A stretch of DNA of 64,000 nucleotides from Vreelandella arcis (GCF_900103865.1 NZ_FNII01000001.1:1-64000); one strand, 5' to 3'; positions 1 through 8,720 are shown, counted from the stretch's first letter. The notes: generated by a model not told the origin, from the letters alone. Made by a program: numbers and translations.

Positions 1-2
1 AC

Positions 3-95
3 GCCCGTCGCATCACGGTGCATCTCGGCGATGCCGCCGACAAATGGTGGCCGACCTTGCTGAAGGGCCTGCCTCGGCTGACGGCCCTAGCCTGA
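3..95 (+). CDS. 3' end of a GC-rich gene, possibly a transposase
   Basis: An open frame enters from the left edge and ends at TGA 93-95, giving about 30 residues (ARRITVHLGDAADKWWPTLL and on). The Arg-Arg, hydrophobic, HL, then Trp-Pro pattern recalls the C-termini of some DDE transposases such as the IS1380 group, but this is from memory and weak. It is GC-rich, unlike the AT-rich defence-type genes to its right. It may be the end of an element that cut into the neighbouring ietS-like gene. With only 30 residues visible the identity is unproven. Confidence 0.3.
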   Translation, partial: ARRITVHLGDAADKWWPTLLKGLPRLTALA

Positions 96-289
96 CACTC
101 GGCATCACATGAACCAATCAGCCAGCAGAGCGGCCACAACGAAGGTCGGCGGGCGCGGCTGCGCCAGTGCTCGATATTGATGCTTATAAGGTATGAATGG
201 ACGAGTTGTGAGTCGGATAAGGAATAGACTACCCGGCTATCAAGTGGCTTGATGACGTTGAAGTAGGCCGGTACCGGCAATCCCGCGGT

Positions 290-1009
290 TCAACACCCCC
301 ATTCGGCTTCCTGATGAATGAGGCGGGCTAAAAGCTGAGTAATAGCGCTCTCAATTCGCGATCTAACTTGCAAACTCTTTCTATAGAACAGCTCTATTTG
401 AAAAGAAATTCTCTCGTCCGGATCTATTGGGTTTAAATAATCTTCCCACCTATCGATCATGCCTGTCTCAATAAGTGTCTCTTCTATCCCCCATCTACGA
501 ATCGTCACTAATTGATTAAATACATCACGCCATTTTGTCTTACCTGTTGGCAGTTTCTGATTTTTTTTCCATTTCTCCCAGAGGCTTAGGAGTTCTTCAA
601 GAGATGATTGGCTTGTCATCGAGAGAAACATTCTCCCAGTTACCAGCTTATCGACTCGCTGCCCTTTACTGTTTAATTCGTAAAAGTCATCTGTTGGTTC
701 TATATCGTCAATGTCCCATTCACCGAGCCATTCCATACCGGCTGATTCTATTGCTTGCTTAAAGTCATCAACGCTACCCGCTATTTCTATTACCAGCACA
801 GTTTCAGGCTCTAGACCAGCAACTGCTCCAGATACATTAACCGTATACTCTTGAAAGTCTCTCTTAAGAGAGTTAATTTGACCGCTAAGTCTTCCTACTT
901 GGTTAGCATGGCTTGGGAAACTAGGTTGACTTATGGGGAAACCCTTTCCCTTTTCAGGAGAAATTACCGAAGCGTTAGGAAATACTATAAGTGGAAGATG
1001 ATCAGCCAT
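290..1009 (-). pseudogene. Truncated IetS-like subtilisin-family protein, N-terminal part only
   Basis: The 239-residue product starts MADHLPLIVFPNASVISP and resembles the N-terminal part of the long S8 (subtilisin-like) proteases paired with AAA ATPases, known as IetS in the IetAS plasmid-incompatibility/anti-phage pair. Full-length members are far longer and carry a Asp/His/Ser protease domain after this region. Here the frame stops at 290-292 (ending EAEWGC) before any recognisable catalytic motif. It begins 17 nt after the ATPase gene ends, so the two were one operon. The family call rests on recall of the N-terminus plus the AAA partner. Loss of the protease half suggests a dead or altered system. 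Confidence 0.55.
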
Positions 1010-1026
1010 ACTAAATCCTTTTACTT

Positions 1027-2040
1027 TTATCCGTTAGTTTCTAATTCAAAAGAGATTTTTTCACTTTTCGGCATTAACCTACTACGCCACTGCTCAATTT
1101 TCGTCTTAACTATTGATCTTGCGTTGTCTGTTTTCCTATCTAGTACAGCTCGTCTTATAATACTTAAAGAGAATTCCTCTACCTCAGCGAAATTAGATCC
1201 AAGTAGGTGTTTGGCTATTGTTTCATGCGCATAACCGAAGTTAACACCAGACCGACTAGCTATCGATTCGATAAAATCTGACAATTGTGCTCTACTAGGC
1301 TTAGGAAGCTCTATTCTTAGTTGAAACCTTCGCCAAACAGCTCTATCTAAAAGTTCTGGATGGTTACTAGCAGCAGCGAGCACAACATAGTCTGGCAGCT
1401 CATCAAGTTGCAATAATAGTGAGCTCACGACCCGCTTTATTTCTCCTGTCTCGTGGATGTCTCCTCTTTCTTTTCCTAGCGTTTCAAACTCATCAAAAAA
1501 CAACACACATCGTTGACTTTTCACATACTCTAGTAGGTTTTTTATCCTCGTAGATGTCTCTCCTAGATAGCTTCCAATGAGTGACTCGTAACGAATCACT
1601 ATTAGCGGACACATCAACTCAAACGCTAAAGCTTCGACTAGTGTTGTTTTTCCATTTCCAGGAGGACCAGCTAACAATATACGGTTTCGAGGACTAAGAT
1701 TATAAGCATGAAGAAGCTCAGCTCGCTTCTGTTCTTCTACCAACTCACTAATAAGGGGTCTAATTTTTTCAGACAGCATTAAGCTGTCGAGACCTCGTTC
1801 CGGTGTTAATTCGTAAAACAAATCTTTTACCGAGCTTGAAGGTGCAGATCGTTTAAAAGCGTTGCTCCTGGCACTTATGTTGGCACCTTGCTGGAGCGAC
1901 TTTAGTAACCGCTCTGCAAGGATTCGATGACCTTTATCTTTCTCTTCTTGAACTAACTTTTCGGCTACTTTCCGAAAACTCTGCTGATCGCCAGAGCTGG
2001 CTGTTTTCAGAAGCTCAACCAATGTATCAGCTTGTGCCAT
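1027..2040 (-). CDS. ietA: AAA-family ATPase, IetA-like
   Basis: The 337-residue protein has a helical N-terminal region (1-115) and an AAA domain: Walker A GPPGNGKT at about 125-132, Walker B FFDEFE at 181-186, and an arginine-finger stretch DRAVWRRF near 232-239. In IetAS-type systems such an ATPase works with a subtilisin-like protease, and the next gene is a truncated copy of that partner. The ATPase frame itself looks intact. Base composition is AT-rich compared with the core genes from rlmJ on, which suits horizontal acquisition. The AAA call is certain from the motifs; assignment to IetA depends on the partner and is less sure. Confidence 0.7.
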   Translation of the reverse strand: MAQADTLVELLKTASSGDQQSFRKVAEKLVQEEKDKGHRILAERLLKSLQQGANISARSNAFKRSAPSSSVKDLFYELTPERGLDSLMLSEKIRPLISELVEEQKRAELLHAYNLSPRNRILLAGPPGNGKTTLVEALAFELMCPLIVIRYESLIGSYLGETSTRIKNLLEYVKSQRCVLFFDEFETLGKERGDIHETGEIKRVVSSLLLQLDELPDYVVLAAASNHPELLDRAVWRRFQLRIELPKPSRAQLSDFIESIASRSGVNFGYAHETIAKHLLGSNFAEVEEFSLSIIRRAVLDRKTDNARSIVKTKIEQWRSRLMPKSEKISFELETNG

Positions 2041-2106
2041 AAGGGAAGATCCATATGTTTATTAAAATATAAATAAGTCATTGTATAGCAGCTATACGGA
2101 ACTACT

Positions 2107-2436
2107 CTATCCGAACTTAGCATCTACTCTTTCGTTTTTTGATTTAACGCGTTTAACATTTTTTGACTCTTTTTCAAAAACCTTATTCCTTATGTCCCAT
2201 ACGTCAACTGCGTACTGAATTTTCAGCCAAAACTCTGGCGTATTACCCAAAGCTGTAGCCAGTTTTATAGCTACTGGCGCAGTAAGCCTACCTTTATCGT
2301 GAATTATTCGACTTATCGTATTTCTGTGGACACCCATAGCTTCAGCTAATTCACTGATTTCTATATTCATAGGTTTTAAAAATTCAGACACTAAGATTTG
2401 ACCGACAGTAATTGGACGATATTTCGAATTTTTCAT
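2107..2436 (-). CDS. HigA/VapI-type antitoxin, Xre-family DNA-binding protein
   Basis: The 109-residue protein starts MKNSKYRPITVGQILVSEFL and has the compact HTH of HigA antitoxins (ISELAEAMGVHRNTISRIIH, about 27-46) followed by the typical PEFWLKIQ segment. ATG 2436 is preferred over an in-frame TTG at 2451 because TTGGAG sits 9 nt before the ATG. HigA proteins bind their own promoter and neutralise the HigB RNase, normally encoded just upstream. No HigB-like frame is present upstream here. It lies 66 nt before the IetA-like gene in the same direction, so it may act as that operon's repressor or be a remnant of a toxin-antitoxin pair. Confidence 0.8.
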   Translation of the reverse strand: MKNSKYRPITVGQILVSEFLKPMNIEISELAEAMGVHRNTISRIIHDKGRLTAPVAIKLATALGNTPEFWLKIQYAVDVWDIRNKVFEKESKNVKRVKSKNERVDAKFG

Positions 2437-2441
2437 GACTA

Positions 2442-2549
2442 TTATCTCCAACTACTAATAACTTTAATTTCTGGCTTAGAAGCCCAGTCTCCGTTATTTC
2501 GGAGAGGGGCGCCTAAGAAGTTTTCTTTGGTAAAACCGTTAGGAGGCAT
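2442..2549 (-). CDS. Possible small ORF upstream of the antitoxin gene
   Basis: A 35-codon frame begins ATG 2549 (MPPNGFTKENFLGAPL) and ends at TAA 2442-2444, six bases before the antitoxin ATG. Its tail spans the antitoxin ribosome binding site. The frame stays open upstream for a few more codons (YLRLGL) to a TAG. It could be a tiny leader gene, the decayed end of a lost upstream gene, or chance. It does not look like HigB. Confidence 0.25.
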   Translation of the reverse strand: MPPNGFTKENFLGAPLRNNGDWASKPEIKVISSWR

Positions 2550-2925
2550 TAGTCCGAGCCGCAGGTACTGATACTAAATTACCACAATATGCACAATATC
2601 ATTGTGCGTCAAGTGATGCATAAAATAACTGATTGCGCCACTAATTAGTAATAGCATCTAGGCTGTTTAGGCGAGGCTAAAGAGCAAACAGCATTATCCT
2701 GTCTGCGAGATATGAAGTGAGGATTTTTAAGGGTATTGATATCCAACTTTCCCACTTTGGAAATTGATGGTCAGGGGCCTGATTTTAAAAAAATTTGCTT
2801 AAATTCACACTTTTTTCGCAAATCTTCTGCACTCCGAGGTGCTTCGAAATATATATAATCTATTGTTTTTAAGAGAAAAAAATATTATACATCGAAAAAT
2901 AAGCCTCTCGACCTGAGATGCCGTG
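2550..2925. other. AT-rich gene-free gap between accessory patch and core
   Basis: No coding frame of note is visible. The stretch is strongly AT-rich, with A/T tracts near 2785-2820 and 2850-2895. It probably holds the promoter of the antitoxin-ATPase operon and marks the border between the accessory genes and rlmJ. No clear repeats or attachment core were found by eye. Confidence 0.5.
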
Positions 2926-3771
2926 TTATTCCGGAACCCACCAGTCGGCGTGATAGTGACTCTGCGCACCCAGCAGCGGGGTTAGCTGCGCCATGGCCCC
3001 CGCTAAACGCTCATCTAGCCCCCAGGGCGGATTAATCACCAGCATACCGCTGCCGTACATGCCGCGCTCATGGGCATCGGCGGCTCGCAGGTGCAATTCG
3101 CTGCGCCATATTTTACGAATGCCACTACTGGCAAGCGCGTCGAGCAGCGCCTGATGATGCCCGGCGGGGAGCAGGGGGTACCAGATTAAGATAACCGCGT
3201 GACGTGCCTTCGCCATTGCCAGGCTGAGCGTAGCCGCTACCTCCCAGTATTCGTCTTTACGCTCGTAGCTTGGATCAATCAGCACACATACCCGGGGTGT
3301 TGGGACCGGCAACCGTTGGCATAATACCGCCAAGCCGTCCCCATGAACGCGTTCAACTCCTGCCGGTAGCAGTTGGTCGTCCAAATGTTGGTGCTCGCCA
3401 GGATGCAGCTCAAACCCATAAAGACGCTCCTTAGCCCGTAGTGCCTGGCTTATCCACCACGGAGAGCCGGGATAATGGGTCAGTTCGGCTGGGTCACGTT
3501 GGGCCCTAGACAGGGTGGCTAGCCAGTCGCATAACAAGGGGTCGGATATCGACGCCGAGGCCTGCCAAAGCGGCCATACGCCATCGCGATACTCCTGTAA
3601 CCGCTGGGTTTCATCGCTCGACAGTGGGTAAAGCCCACGGCCGGCATGGGTATCGATATAGGTCACCGGAGACGGTTTACGCAACAGGTAGTCAAGGGTC
3701 GCAAACAGCGTCAAATGTTTATGTACATCGGCAAAATTGCCTGCGTGGTAAGCGTGTTGATAAGACAGCAT
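2926..3771 (-). CDS. rlmJ: 23S rRNA (adenine-2030-N6)-methyltransferase RlmJ
   Basis: The 281-residue protein opens with the family signature MLSYQHAYHAGNFADVHKH, followed by a SAM-binding region (YIDTHAGRGLYPL) and the DPSYERKDEYW motif, equivalent to the DPP[YF]-type active site. RlmJ methylates A2030 of 23S rRNA using S-adenosylmethionine. An in-frame ATG lies at 3789, but it abuts a terminator U-tract and would add a foreign hexapeptide, so ATG 3771 is chosen. Length matches the family. It stands alone, downstream of a terminator ending the lipoprotein gene. Confidence 0.93.
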   Translation of the reverse strand: MLSYQHAYHAGNFADVHKHLTLFATLDYLLRKPSPVTYIDTHAGRGLYPLSSDETQRLQEYRDGVWPLWQASASISDPLLCDWLATLSRAQRDPAELTHYPGSPWWISQALRAKERLYGFELHPGEHQHLDDQLLPAGVERVHGDGLAVLCQRLPVPTPRVCVLIDPSYERKDEYWEVAATLSLAMAKARHAVILIWYPLLPAGHHQALLDALASSGIRKIWRSELHLRAADAHERGMYGSGMLVINPPWGLDERLAGAMAQLTPLLGAQSHYHADWWVPE

Positions 3772-3789
3772 TTTGGCTCGACAACTCAT

Positions 3790-3819
3790 AAAAAAGCCCG
3801 CTACATCAGCATAGCGGGC
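3790..3819 (-). terminator. Rho-independent terminator of the OmpA-like lipoprotein gene
   Basis: GCCCGCTA at 3796-3803 and TAGCGGGC at 3812-3819 pair perfectly around an 8-nt loop, and on the minus strand a run of T follows (3790-3795 read as U). It lies 26 nt beyond the stop of the lipoprotein gene and just before rlmJ. Confidence 0.88.
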
Positions 3820-3845
3820 ATGGGGTAGCGCAAGGTAATTAATGC

Positions 3846-4529
3846 TTAGCCTTGGCGTTGGCCTTCCCCAGTGGGCGTTAAGGTAATTTCGACGCGGCGG
3901 TTTTGGCTACGCCCTGCTTCAGTATTGTTACTGGCAACCGGCTGTGATTCACCATAGCCGCGCGTACTTAAACGCGCTGACGACACGCCATTCTGGCCCA
4001 GATAGCTGCCCACTGCTTGAGCACGGCGCTCAGACAAGCGTTGATTATAGGCATCGTCACCAGTGCTATCGGTATGGCCGGCAATATTAACCCGGGTGTC
4101 GGCATATTGGCTCACCACGTTGGCCACTTCGTTTAGCGAGCTGCGCGCTTGGCTGGTCAACTCGGCGGAATCAAAGCCAAAGGTCACGCTACTAGGCATG
4201 TTCAGCACAATATCGTCGCCACGACGATCAATTTCAATGCGTGAACCCTGCAGGTTTTCACGCAGCTGCTGTTCTTGACGATCCATGTAGGCACCGATAC
4301 CTGCACCGGCAGCAGCGCCTACGGCAGCACCGATTAGCGCCCGGTCGCGACGACTAGTACTACCATCCCCGGACAACGCACCGGCTACAGCCCCGACCGC
4401 AGCACCTATGCCCGTGCCGGTGGCTGTACTGGAGCGCTGAGTTTCACCACCACCGTAGGGGCTTGAGGTTGCACAACCGGCAACAAACACAGCCGCCGCT
4501 AGCGGGGTTAGTAGTCGAGAAATACGCAT
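3846..4529 (-). CDS. OmpA-family outer-membrane lipoprotein with glycine-zipper segment (YiaD-like)
   Basis: The 227-residue protein has a lipoprotein signal ending in the lipobox VAGC (Cys19). A Gly/Ala-rich glycine-zipper region follows (about 40-85, GIGAAVGAVAGALSG and a second copy), then a C-terminal OmpA domain (about 115-220) with the peptidoglycan-binding pattern GHTDSTGDDAYNQRLSERRA and the NRRVEI end. Proteins of this kind tether the outer membrane to the cell wall. Single gene with its own terminator. YiaD/Pal-like rather than true Pal because of the glycine zipper. Confidence 0.9.
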   Translation of the reverse strand: MRISRLLTPLAAAVFVAGCATSSPYGGGETQRSSTATGTGIGAAVGAVAGALSGDGSTSRRDRALIGAAVGAAAGAGIGAYMDRQEQQLRENLQGSRIEIDRRGDDIVLNMPSSVTFGFDSAELTSQARSSLNEVANVVSQYADTRVNIAGHTDSTGDDAYNQRLSERRAQAVGSYLGQNGVSSARLSTRGYGESQPVASNNTEAGRSQNRRVEITLTPTGEGQRQG

Positions 4530-4563
4530 CGCTCACTCCTTAACATATCTTGCATCTATGAGA

Positions 4564-5733
4564 TTACTCTTCGCTGACCAACGCCAGCAATTCATTCAAG
4601 AATAATAGACCTTGAGGGGAAGCTTGTAGCCTTTTAGGCATTTCCATCAAAAGTCCTTTTTCCTGGGCATTGTGCAAGCGCGCCAGTAACGCATCATCTG
4701 GCTGCCCTGTATGGGCCGACCATAGTGAAAAAGGCACGCCCTGGGTTAAACGCAGCGCATTCATCGCAAACTCCAACGGCAATTCGCTCTCGGCGATTGC
4801 CTGTTTGCCGGCAATAAATCCGCGGGGATCATTGACGCGCCTTAAATAAGCGTCAGGCTGACGCGTTTTCCAGCGGCGTTCGATGTGCCACGCCCCCTCG
4901 AGGTCAATGCGGCTCAGCTTAGCGTGCGCCCCAGCGCCAATCCCCAAGTAATCGCCGAATTGCCAATAATTAATATTGTGCTGACTCTGACAAAGCGGCT
5001 TTGCGTAAGCAGAAACCTCATAGCGCTCAAACCCAGCCTGCTCAAGGCGCTGATGACCCTGATCCTGGATATCCCAAAGGGTCTCCTCCTGAGGCAACAC
5101 AGGCGGATGAACATAAAATGCCGTATTGGGTTCAAGGGTTAGCTGGTACCAGGAGAGATGCTCAGGCGCTAATGCCAGGGCGTGGTCGATATCGTCTATC
5201 GCCTGCGCAGCGCTCTGCTGGGGCAGGCCGTGCATTAAATCCACGTTGATATTCATAAAGCCAGCAGCACGGGCTTGCTCGACGGCGTTGATCGCCTCGT
5301 TACCGCTATGAATACGGCCAAGCGCTTCAAGCTGAGCGGGTTGAAAGCTCTGAATCCCCAACGATAAGCGGTTAATCCCGGCTTCCCGATACCCGATAAA
5401 GCGCTCTTGCTCGGTCGTGCCTGGGTTCGCTTCGAGGGTTATTTCAATGTCATCGGCCAGTGGAAGCCGCATACCTATTGCTTCGAGTAACTGTTGATAA
5501 AAACCAGGTGAAAGCAGGCTTGGGGTGCCACCGCCAATAAAAATAGTTTGTAAAGTACGCCCAGCCGCTAGTTCAAGATCGCCATCGAGATCCTGTAACA
5601 ACGCTTTCAGATAAGCGGCCTCGGGCAATTCTTTGGCTTGGGGCTCGTGTGAATTGAAATCACAGTAAGGGCACTTGCGTACGCACCAGGGCGTGTGGAT
5701 ATACAGCGATAGCGGCGGCAATGGCTCAGCCAT
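4564..5733 (-). CDS. hemW: Radical SAM protein HemW, heme chaperone
   Basis: The 389-residue protein carries the radical SAM cysteines as CVRKCPYC close to the N-terminus (about 17-24), then IFIGGGTPSLL and the C-terminal HemW domain. HemW resembles coproporphyrinogen III oxidase HemN but is known as a heme-binding chaperone. ATG 5733 (MAEPLPPLSLYIHTPWC) is chosen over the upstream in-frame ATG 5778; it overlaps the end of rdgB by 8 nt, the usual rdgB-hemW arrangement with translational coupling. HemN function is unlikely because the N-terminal extension of HemN is absent. Confidence 0.93.
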   Translation of the reverse strand: MAEPLPPLSLYIHTPWCVRKCPYCDFNSHEPQAKELPEAAYLKALLQDLDGDLELAAGRTLQTIFIGGGTPSLLSPGFYQQLLEAIGMRLPLADDIEITLEANPGTTEQERFIGYREAGINRLSLGIQSFQPAQLEALGRIHSGNEAINAVEQARAAGFMNINVDLMHGLPQQSAAQAIDDIDHALALAPEHLSWYQLTLEPNTAFYVHPPVLPQEETLWDIQDQGHQRLEQAGFERYEVSAYAKPLCQSQHNINYWQFGDYLGIGAGAHAKLSRIDLEGAWHIERRWKTRQPDAYLRRVNDPRGFIAGKQAIAESELPLEFAMNALRLTQGVPFSLWSAHTGQPDDALLARLHNAQEKGLLMEMPKRLQASPQGLLFLNELLALVSEE

Positions 5734-6334
5734 GGGCCACCCGTAAAACCTCGACCAACCCGGCAAGGGCACGACCACGATGGCTGAGGCGATTTTTCGA
5801 CTCGCTGGGAAGTTCCGCCACGCTCATCCCCTGGTCAGGCAGCCAAAAAAACGGATCGTAGCCAAAGCCACCCTCTCCGCGTGGATGAGCAAGCACCTCG
5901 CCTTCCCAGCTACGCTGGACAATGACCGGAACCGGATCCTCGGGGTGGCGCAAGTAAACCAGTACGCACCAATAGCGCGCCGTGCGTTGGCCTTCTGGGC
6001 AGTCATGTAACGCATCAACCAGCTTGGCGTTGTTGCGTTGGTCGCTTTTGGGTTCGCCGGCATAACGGGCAGAGAAGATACCCGGCGCGCCCTGTAAGGC
6101 ATCAACTTCTAGGCCAGAGTCGTCAGCTAGGGCGGGCAACCCACTATGACGACTCGCTTCGCGGGCTTTGATAAGCGCATTTTCAACAAATGTCATGCCC
6201 GTTTCTGCGACGTCATGGACACCAAAGTCGGCTTGAGGACGTACATCAAAGCCAAGCGGGGATAGTAACTCGTTGAACTCTTTCAACTTACCAGCATTAC
6301 CGCTGGCAAGCACAAGGGTTTGCGTACTGGTCAT
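5726..6334 (-). CDS. rdgB: XTP/dITP pyrophosphatase RdgB
   Basis: The 202-residue enzyme hydrolyses non-canonical purine triphosphates (dITP, XTP) to monophosphates, cleaning the nucleotide pool. Family motifs are present: LASGNAGKLKEF at the N-terminus, ADDSGLEVDAL, and FGYDPFFWLPD. ATG 6334 (MTSTQTLVLASGN) is preceded by GGAGG 7 nt upstream, so the upstream ATG at 6382 is rejected. It is the first gene of the rdgB-hemW pair. Confidence 0.95.
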   Translation of the reverse strand: MTSTQTLVLASGNAGKLKEFNELLSPLGFDVRPQADFGVHDVAETGMTFVENALIKAREASRHSGLPALADDSGLEVDALQGAPGIFSARYAGEPKSDQRNNAKLVDALHDCPEGQRTARYWCVLVYLRHPEDPVPVIVQRSWEGEVLAHPRGEGGFGYDPFFWLPDQGMSVAELPSESKNRLSHRGRALAGLVEVLRVAHG

Positions 6335-6602
6335 CCGGCGACCTCCTGGGGTGAGTAACCAGTTTACGCACGCTAATGGCACGACAAAAGCGATTATCGT
6401 GTAACTCGGTGTACTTTATAAAAAATATTTTATTAGTAGGGAAAAAATAATAAACAAATATATTCAATTACTTGCTGTTAATAAAATTATTCAGAGCCAC
6501 CTTTTTTGATGATTTACTAGTAACATATATTTACATTTTAAAACTAATAGACAACACTTAACGGGTTACCTGCTCATTCGTTATTTCTATGAGGGTTCTC
6601 CA
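6335..6602 (+). promoter_or_regulatory. AT-rich regulatory region ahead of the CsgD-like gene
   Basis: A 268-nt gap, very AT-rich from about 6410 to 6580, separates the divergent rdgB and csgD-like genes. CsgD-type regulators usually have long, heavily regulated leaders, and this stretch fits that, but no single promoter stood out clearly. GAGGGTTCTCC lies just before ATG 6603 as the ribosome binding site. Confidence 0.45.
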
Positions 6603-7295
6603 ATGCCGCAGGAAAAGGCTACCAACACGGTATTCGTCGTTACCGAAAAAAGCCCACAATCACAACTATTTGCGGAATATCTAGGAACTCATACTGAGTG
6701 CCGGGTGCATATTCAGCCTCCCCATGAACCGATCACCACACCGGCATCGGGGAACACCTTGATGCTGATCGACAGTGATCACATCAGCGCTGAAACTCTG
6801 CCGGACTGGCAGCATCGGTTACCCGAGGCACTCAGCAACACCCCTATAGCCGCCTTTAATATCCGCGATATGGATCACGCCCTAGAAGCCTTGTCCTGCG
6901 CGCAATTAAAAGGGGTGTTTTATCGCCATGAGAGCCTGGATGTCATTTGCAAGGGAATCCATGCGTTACTCGAAGGTGAACTCTGGATGTCCCGCGAGCT
7001 GATGACGCGGCTGATCCTGTTTTATCGCAAGTATCAGAACAACGCTTTTCGACCCGCCTGCGGCCTTACCAACCGAGAAATGGAAATTATTTCGTTGCTA
7101 AGCGCGGGCGCATCTAACCACCAAATTGCCGAAAAACTGTTTTTAAGCGAGCATACCGTTAAGTCTCACCTTTACAACATTTTCCGCAAAATCAACGTGC
7201 ACAACCGTATTCAGGCGCTGAATTGGATACATCAGAATTTGGGGCCCATTTTACCCAACATTGAAACCGCGCGAAGCTTGCAGCGCCACCGTTAA
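6603..7295 (+). CDS. csgD: LuxR-family regulator, CsgD-like
   Basis: The 230-residue protein has an unusual N-terminal receiver-like domain (1-145) without an obvious phospho-acceptor pocket, and a C-terminal LuxR HTH (about 158-218: LTNREMEIISLLSAGASNHQ, then FLSEHTVKSHLYNIFRKI). This matches CsgD, the master activator of curli and biofilm matrix genes in enterics (216 residues). Here it faces a minus-strand operon of secreted repeat proteins, a C39 peptidase and a porin, not csgBAC/csgEFG. The simplest reading is that it controls that operon. Hairpins downstream (7389-7407, 7463-7500) end its transcript. Confidence 0.85.
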   Translation: MPQEKATNTVFVVTEKSPQSQLFAEYLGTHTECRVHIQPPHEPITTPASGNTLMLIDSDHISAETLPDWQHRLPEALSNTPIAAFNIRDMDHALEALSCAQLKGVFYRHESLDVICKGIHALLEGELWMSRELMTRLILFYRKYQNNAFRPACGLTNREMEIISLLSAGASNHQIAEKLFLSEHTVKSHLYNIFRKINVHNRIQALNWIHQNLGPILPNIETARSLQRHR

Positions 7296-7462
7296 CGTCT
7301 AACAAGAGTGAACTGGCTAAGATAACGCCGCACTATAGCTGAATAGCGATACCCGCTAAAAACACGCCTCGCCAGCATACGAACCAGGTCACCACAGTGT
7401 GTGGTGATCCGTTTGTCTGTCGGTGGGTATTTATCTTAACTAGTCACTAATATTGCAATGAG

Positions 7463-7507
7463 CCGTACCACCTGAGTTTATCAAGACTCAGGTGGTACGG
7501 TTTAATT
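7463..7507 (+). terminator. Strong hairpin terminator between csgD-like and porin genes
   Basis: A perfect 15-bp stem (CCGTACCACCTGAGT at 7463-7477, its complement at 7486-7500) with an 8-nt loop is followed by TTTAATT on the plus strand. It lies between convergent genes and can serve both. A smaller hairpin, TCACCACA-GTG-TGTGGTGA, sits at 7389-7407. Confidence 0.85.
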
Positions 7508-7512
7508 AAGGT

Positions 7513-8592
7513 TTAGATCTGGAAAGGCATACGGAAATTGAGCGTGAAGTCTGGCGCATCGTCGGTCAAGCCAATACCCATACTGGTAACGATCGAGGTA
7601 GAGTCCGACAAGCCATATGTAGCCCCAAAATTAAACGAGGCGGCGTTAGCGCTGCTACCGATGACCGACCGCTCAGCCCCTCCCTCAGGAGTAACGTTTG
7701 TTTCCAAGGAATGCTGATGGGAAAAAGACATGGAAAGACTGAAGCGCTCATTCAAAGCGAAAGCCGTGCCAAACCCTAGACGAATGCTATCGCCTAAATT
7801 TACGTTGGCATTGATATCATCAAAGTCTCGGGCGATGTTATGGGTATAGCCAACATTGGCAAAAATGATGGCCGGATCGACTGTCTTGAGGAACGAAAGC
7901 CCAGTGCTTACCCCCCAGACACCATTACCAGTAGGTAAGTCATTCGGCACAGTCAGGTTTTCCACCTCGCCCTCTCCCGAATCTACCGTAGTGGTTTCTA
8001 TACCGTATGGATGTTTGCCTGTCGGTGCCAGAACGGAAAAATTCCATACCACATCGGGCCGGGACGGAGTTTCAGCCAAGACACGATAGTAGAGGCCAGC
8101 ACTGATGTCCCCCAAATCGCCTTGACTGACGGTTTCTTCGACTCGCTCGTTTGTCGCCCCACCGGCACCGATGGTTTCATAGTGACTACTACGGTAGACA
8201 TAAGGGATCACCAGCTCCACTTCTAGCCGGTCTGTTACCCCGTAACGGGTACTCACATCGAAAGTGGTCGTGTGGCTTTCCACCGTATCGACGCTGATAT
8301 CACCCAGAAAGATGGCATCCAGCACAAGAAACCCGCTTAGCCCCAATTCACTGCGATCAGAATATGAGTAGCTGATGCCTGGCTCAATGGTCAAACGGTC
8401 AGAGAAAAGCGCGTGCTCCTCACGTAACACGTTCTGGACGCTCTGGCTGGGCTGGGCCTCTCGGACGACCTCTTCATCGCTACTCTGTGCCATTGCCCCC
8501 GTCGACAGACTCCCCGCCGTGAAAAGACACAGCGGGAGCAAAAATCGGTGACCCGCAGACAGCGACTTGCTTGTGGAATTATTATACTGCAT
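7513..8592 (-). CDS. Outer-membrane beta-barrel, probable amyloid/adhesin secretion pore (FapF-like)
   Basis: The 359-residue protein has a signal peptide ending near GAMAQS (about residue 36), then a short charged segment (37-65), then alternating polar/hydrophobic strands typical of a barrel, ending in the aromatic C-terminal strand NFRMPFQI. It resembles the meta-pathway phenol-degradation-like (MetA) barrel family, to which annotation pipelines often assign the Pseudomonas amyloid exporter FapF. The gene set upstream (repeat proteins, C39 peptidase) supports the FapF-like role. The FapF coiled-coil plug domain is short or missing here, so it could be a related but distinct pore. A terminator upstream (8721-8744) suggests partly separate expression. 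Confidence 0.7.
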   Translation of the reverse strand: MQYNNSTSKSLSAGHRFLLPLCLFTAGSLSTGAMAQSSDEEVVREAQPSQSVQNVLREEHALFSDRLTIEPGISYSYSDRSELGLSGFLVLDAIFLGDISVDTVESHTTTFDVSTRYGVTDRLEVELVIPYVYRSSHYETIGAGGATNERVEETVSQGDLGDISAGLYYRVLAETPSRPDVVWNFSVLAPTGKHPYGIETTTVDSGEGEVENLTVPNDLPTGNGVWGVSTGLSFLKTVDPAIIFANVGYTHNIARDFDDINANVNLGDSIRLGFGTAFALNERFSLSMSFSHQHSLETNVTPEGGAERSVIGSSANAASFNFGATYGLSDSTSIVTSMGIGLTDDAPDFTLNFRMPFQI

Positions 8593-8720
8593 TGGTGATC
8601 CCCTTAAACTTTAGCTCGGTAAGAGCCTTTCGCCTTCACCCCTTCGATCGCGAAGGAAGACCCTACTTCTTGATACCCTCAGTCAGCTTAACAGGCAATA
8701 GCATTAAGCCTATAAGCATG

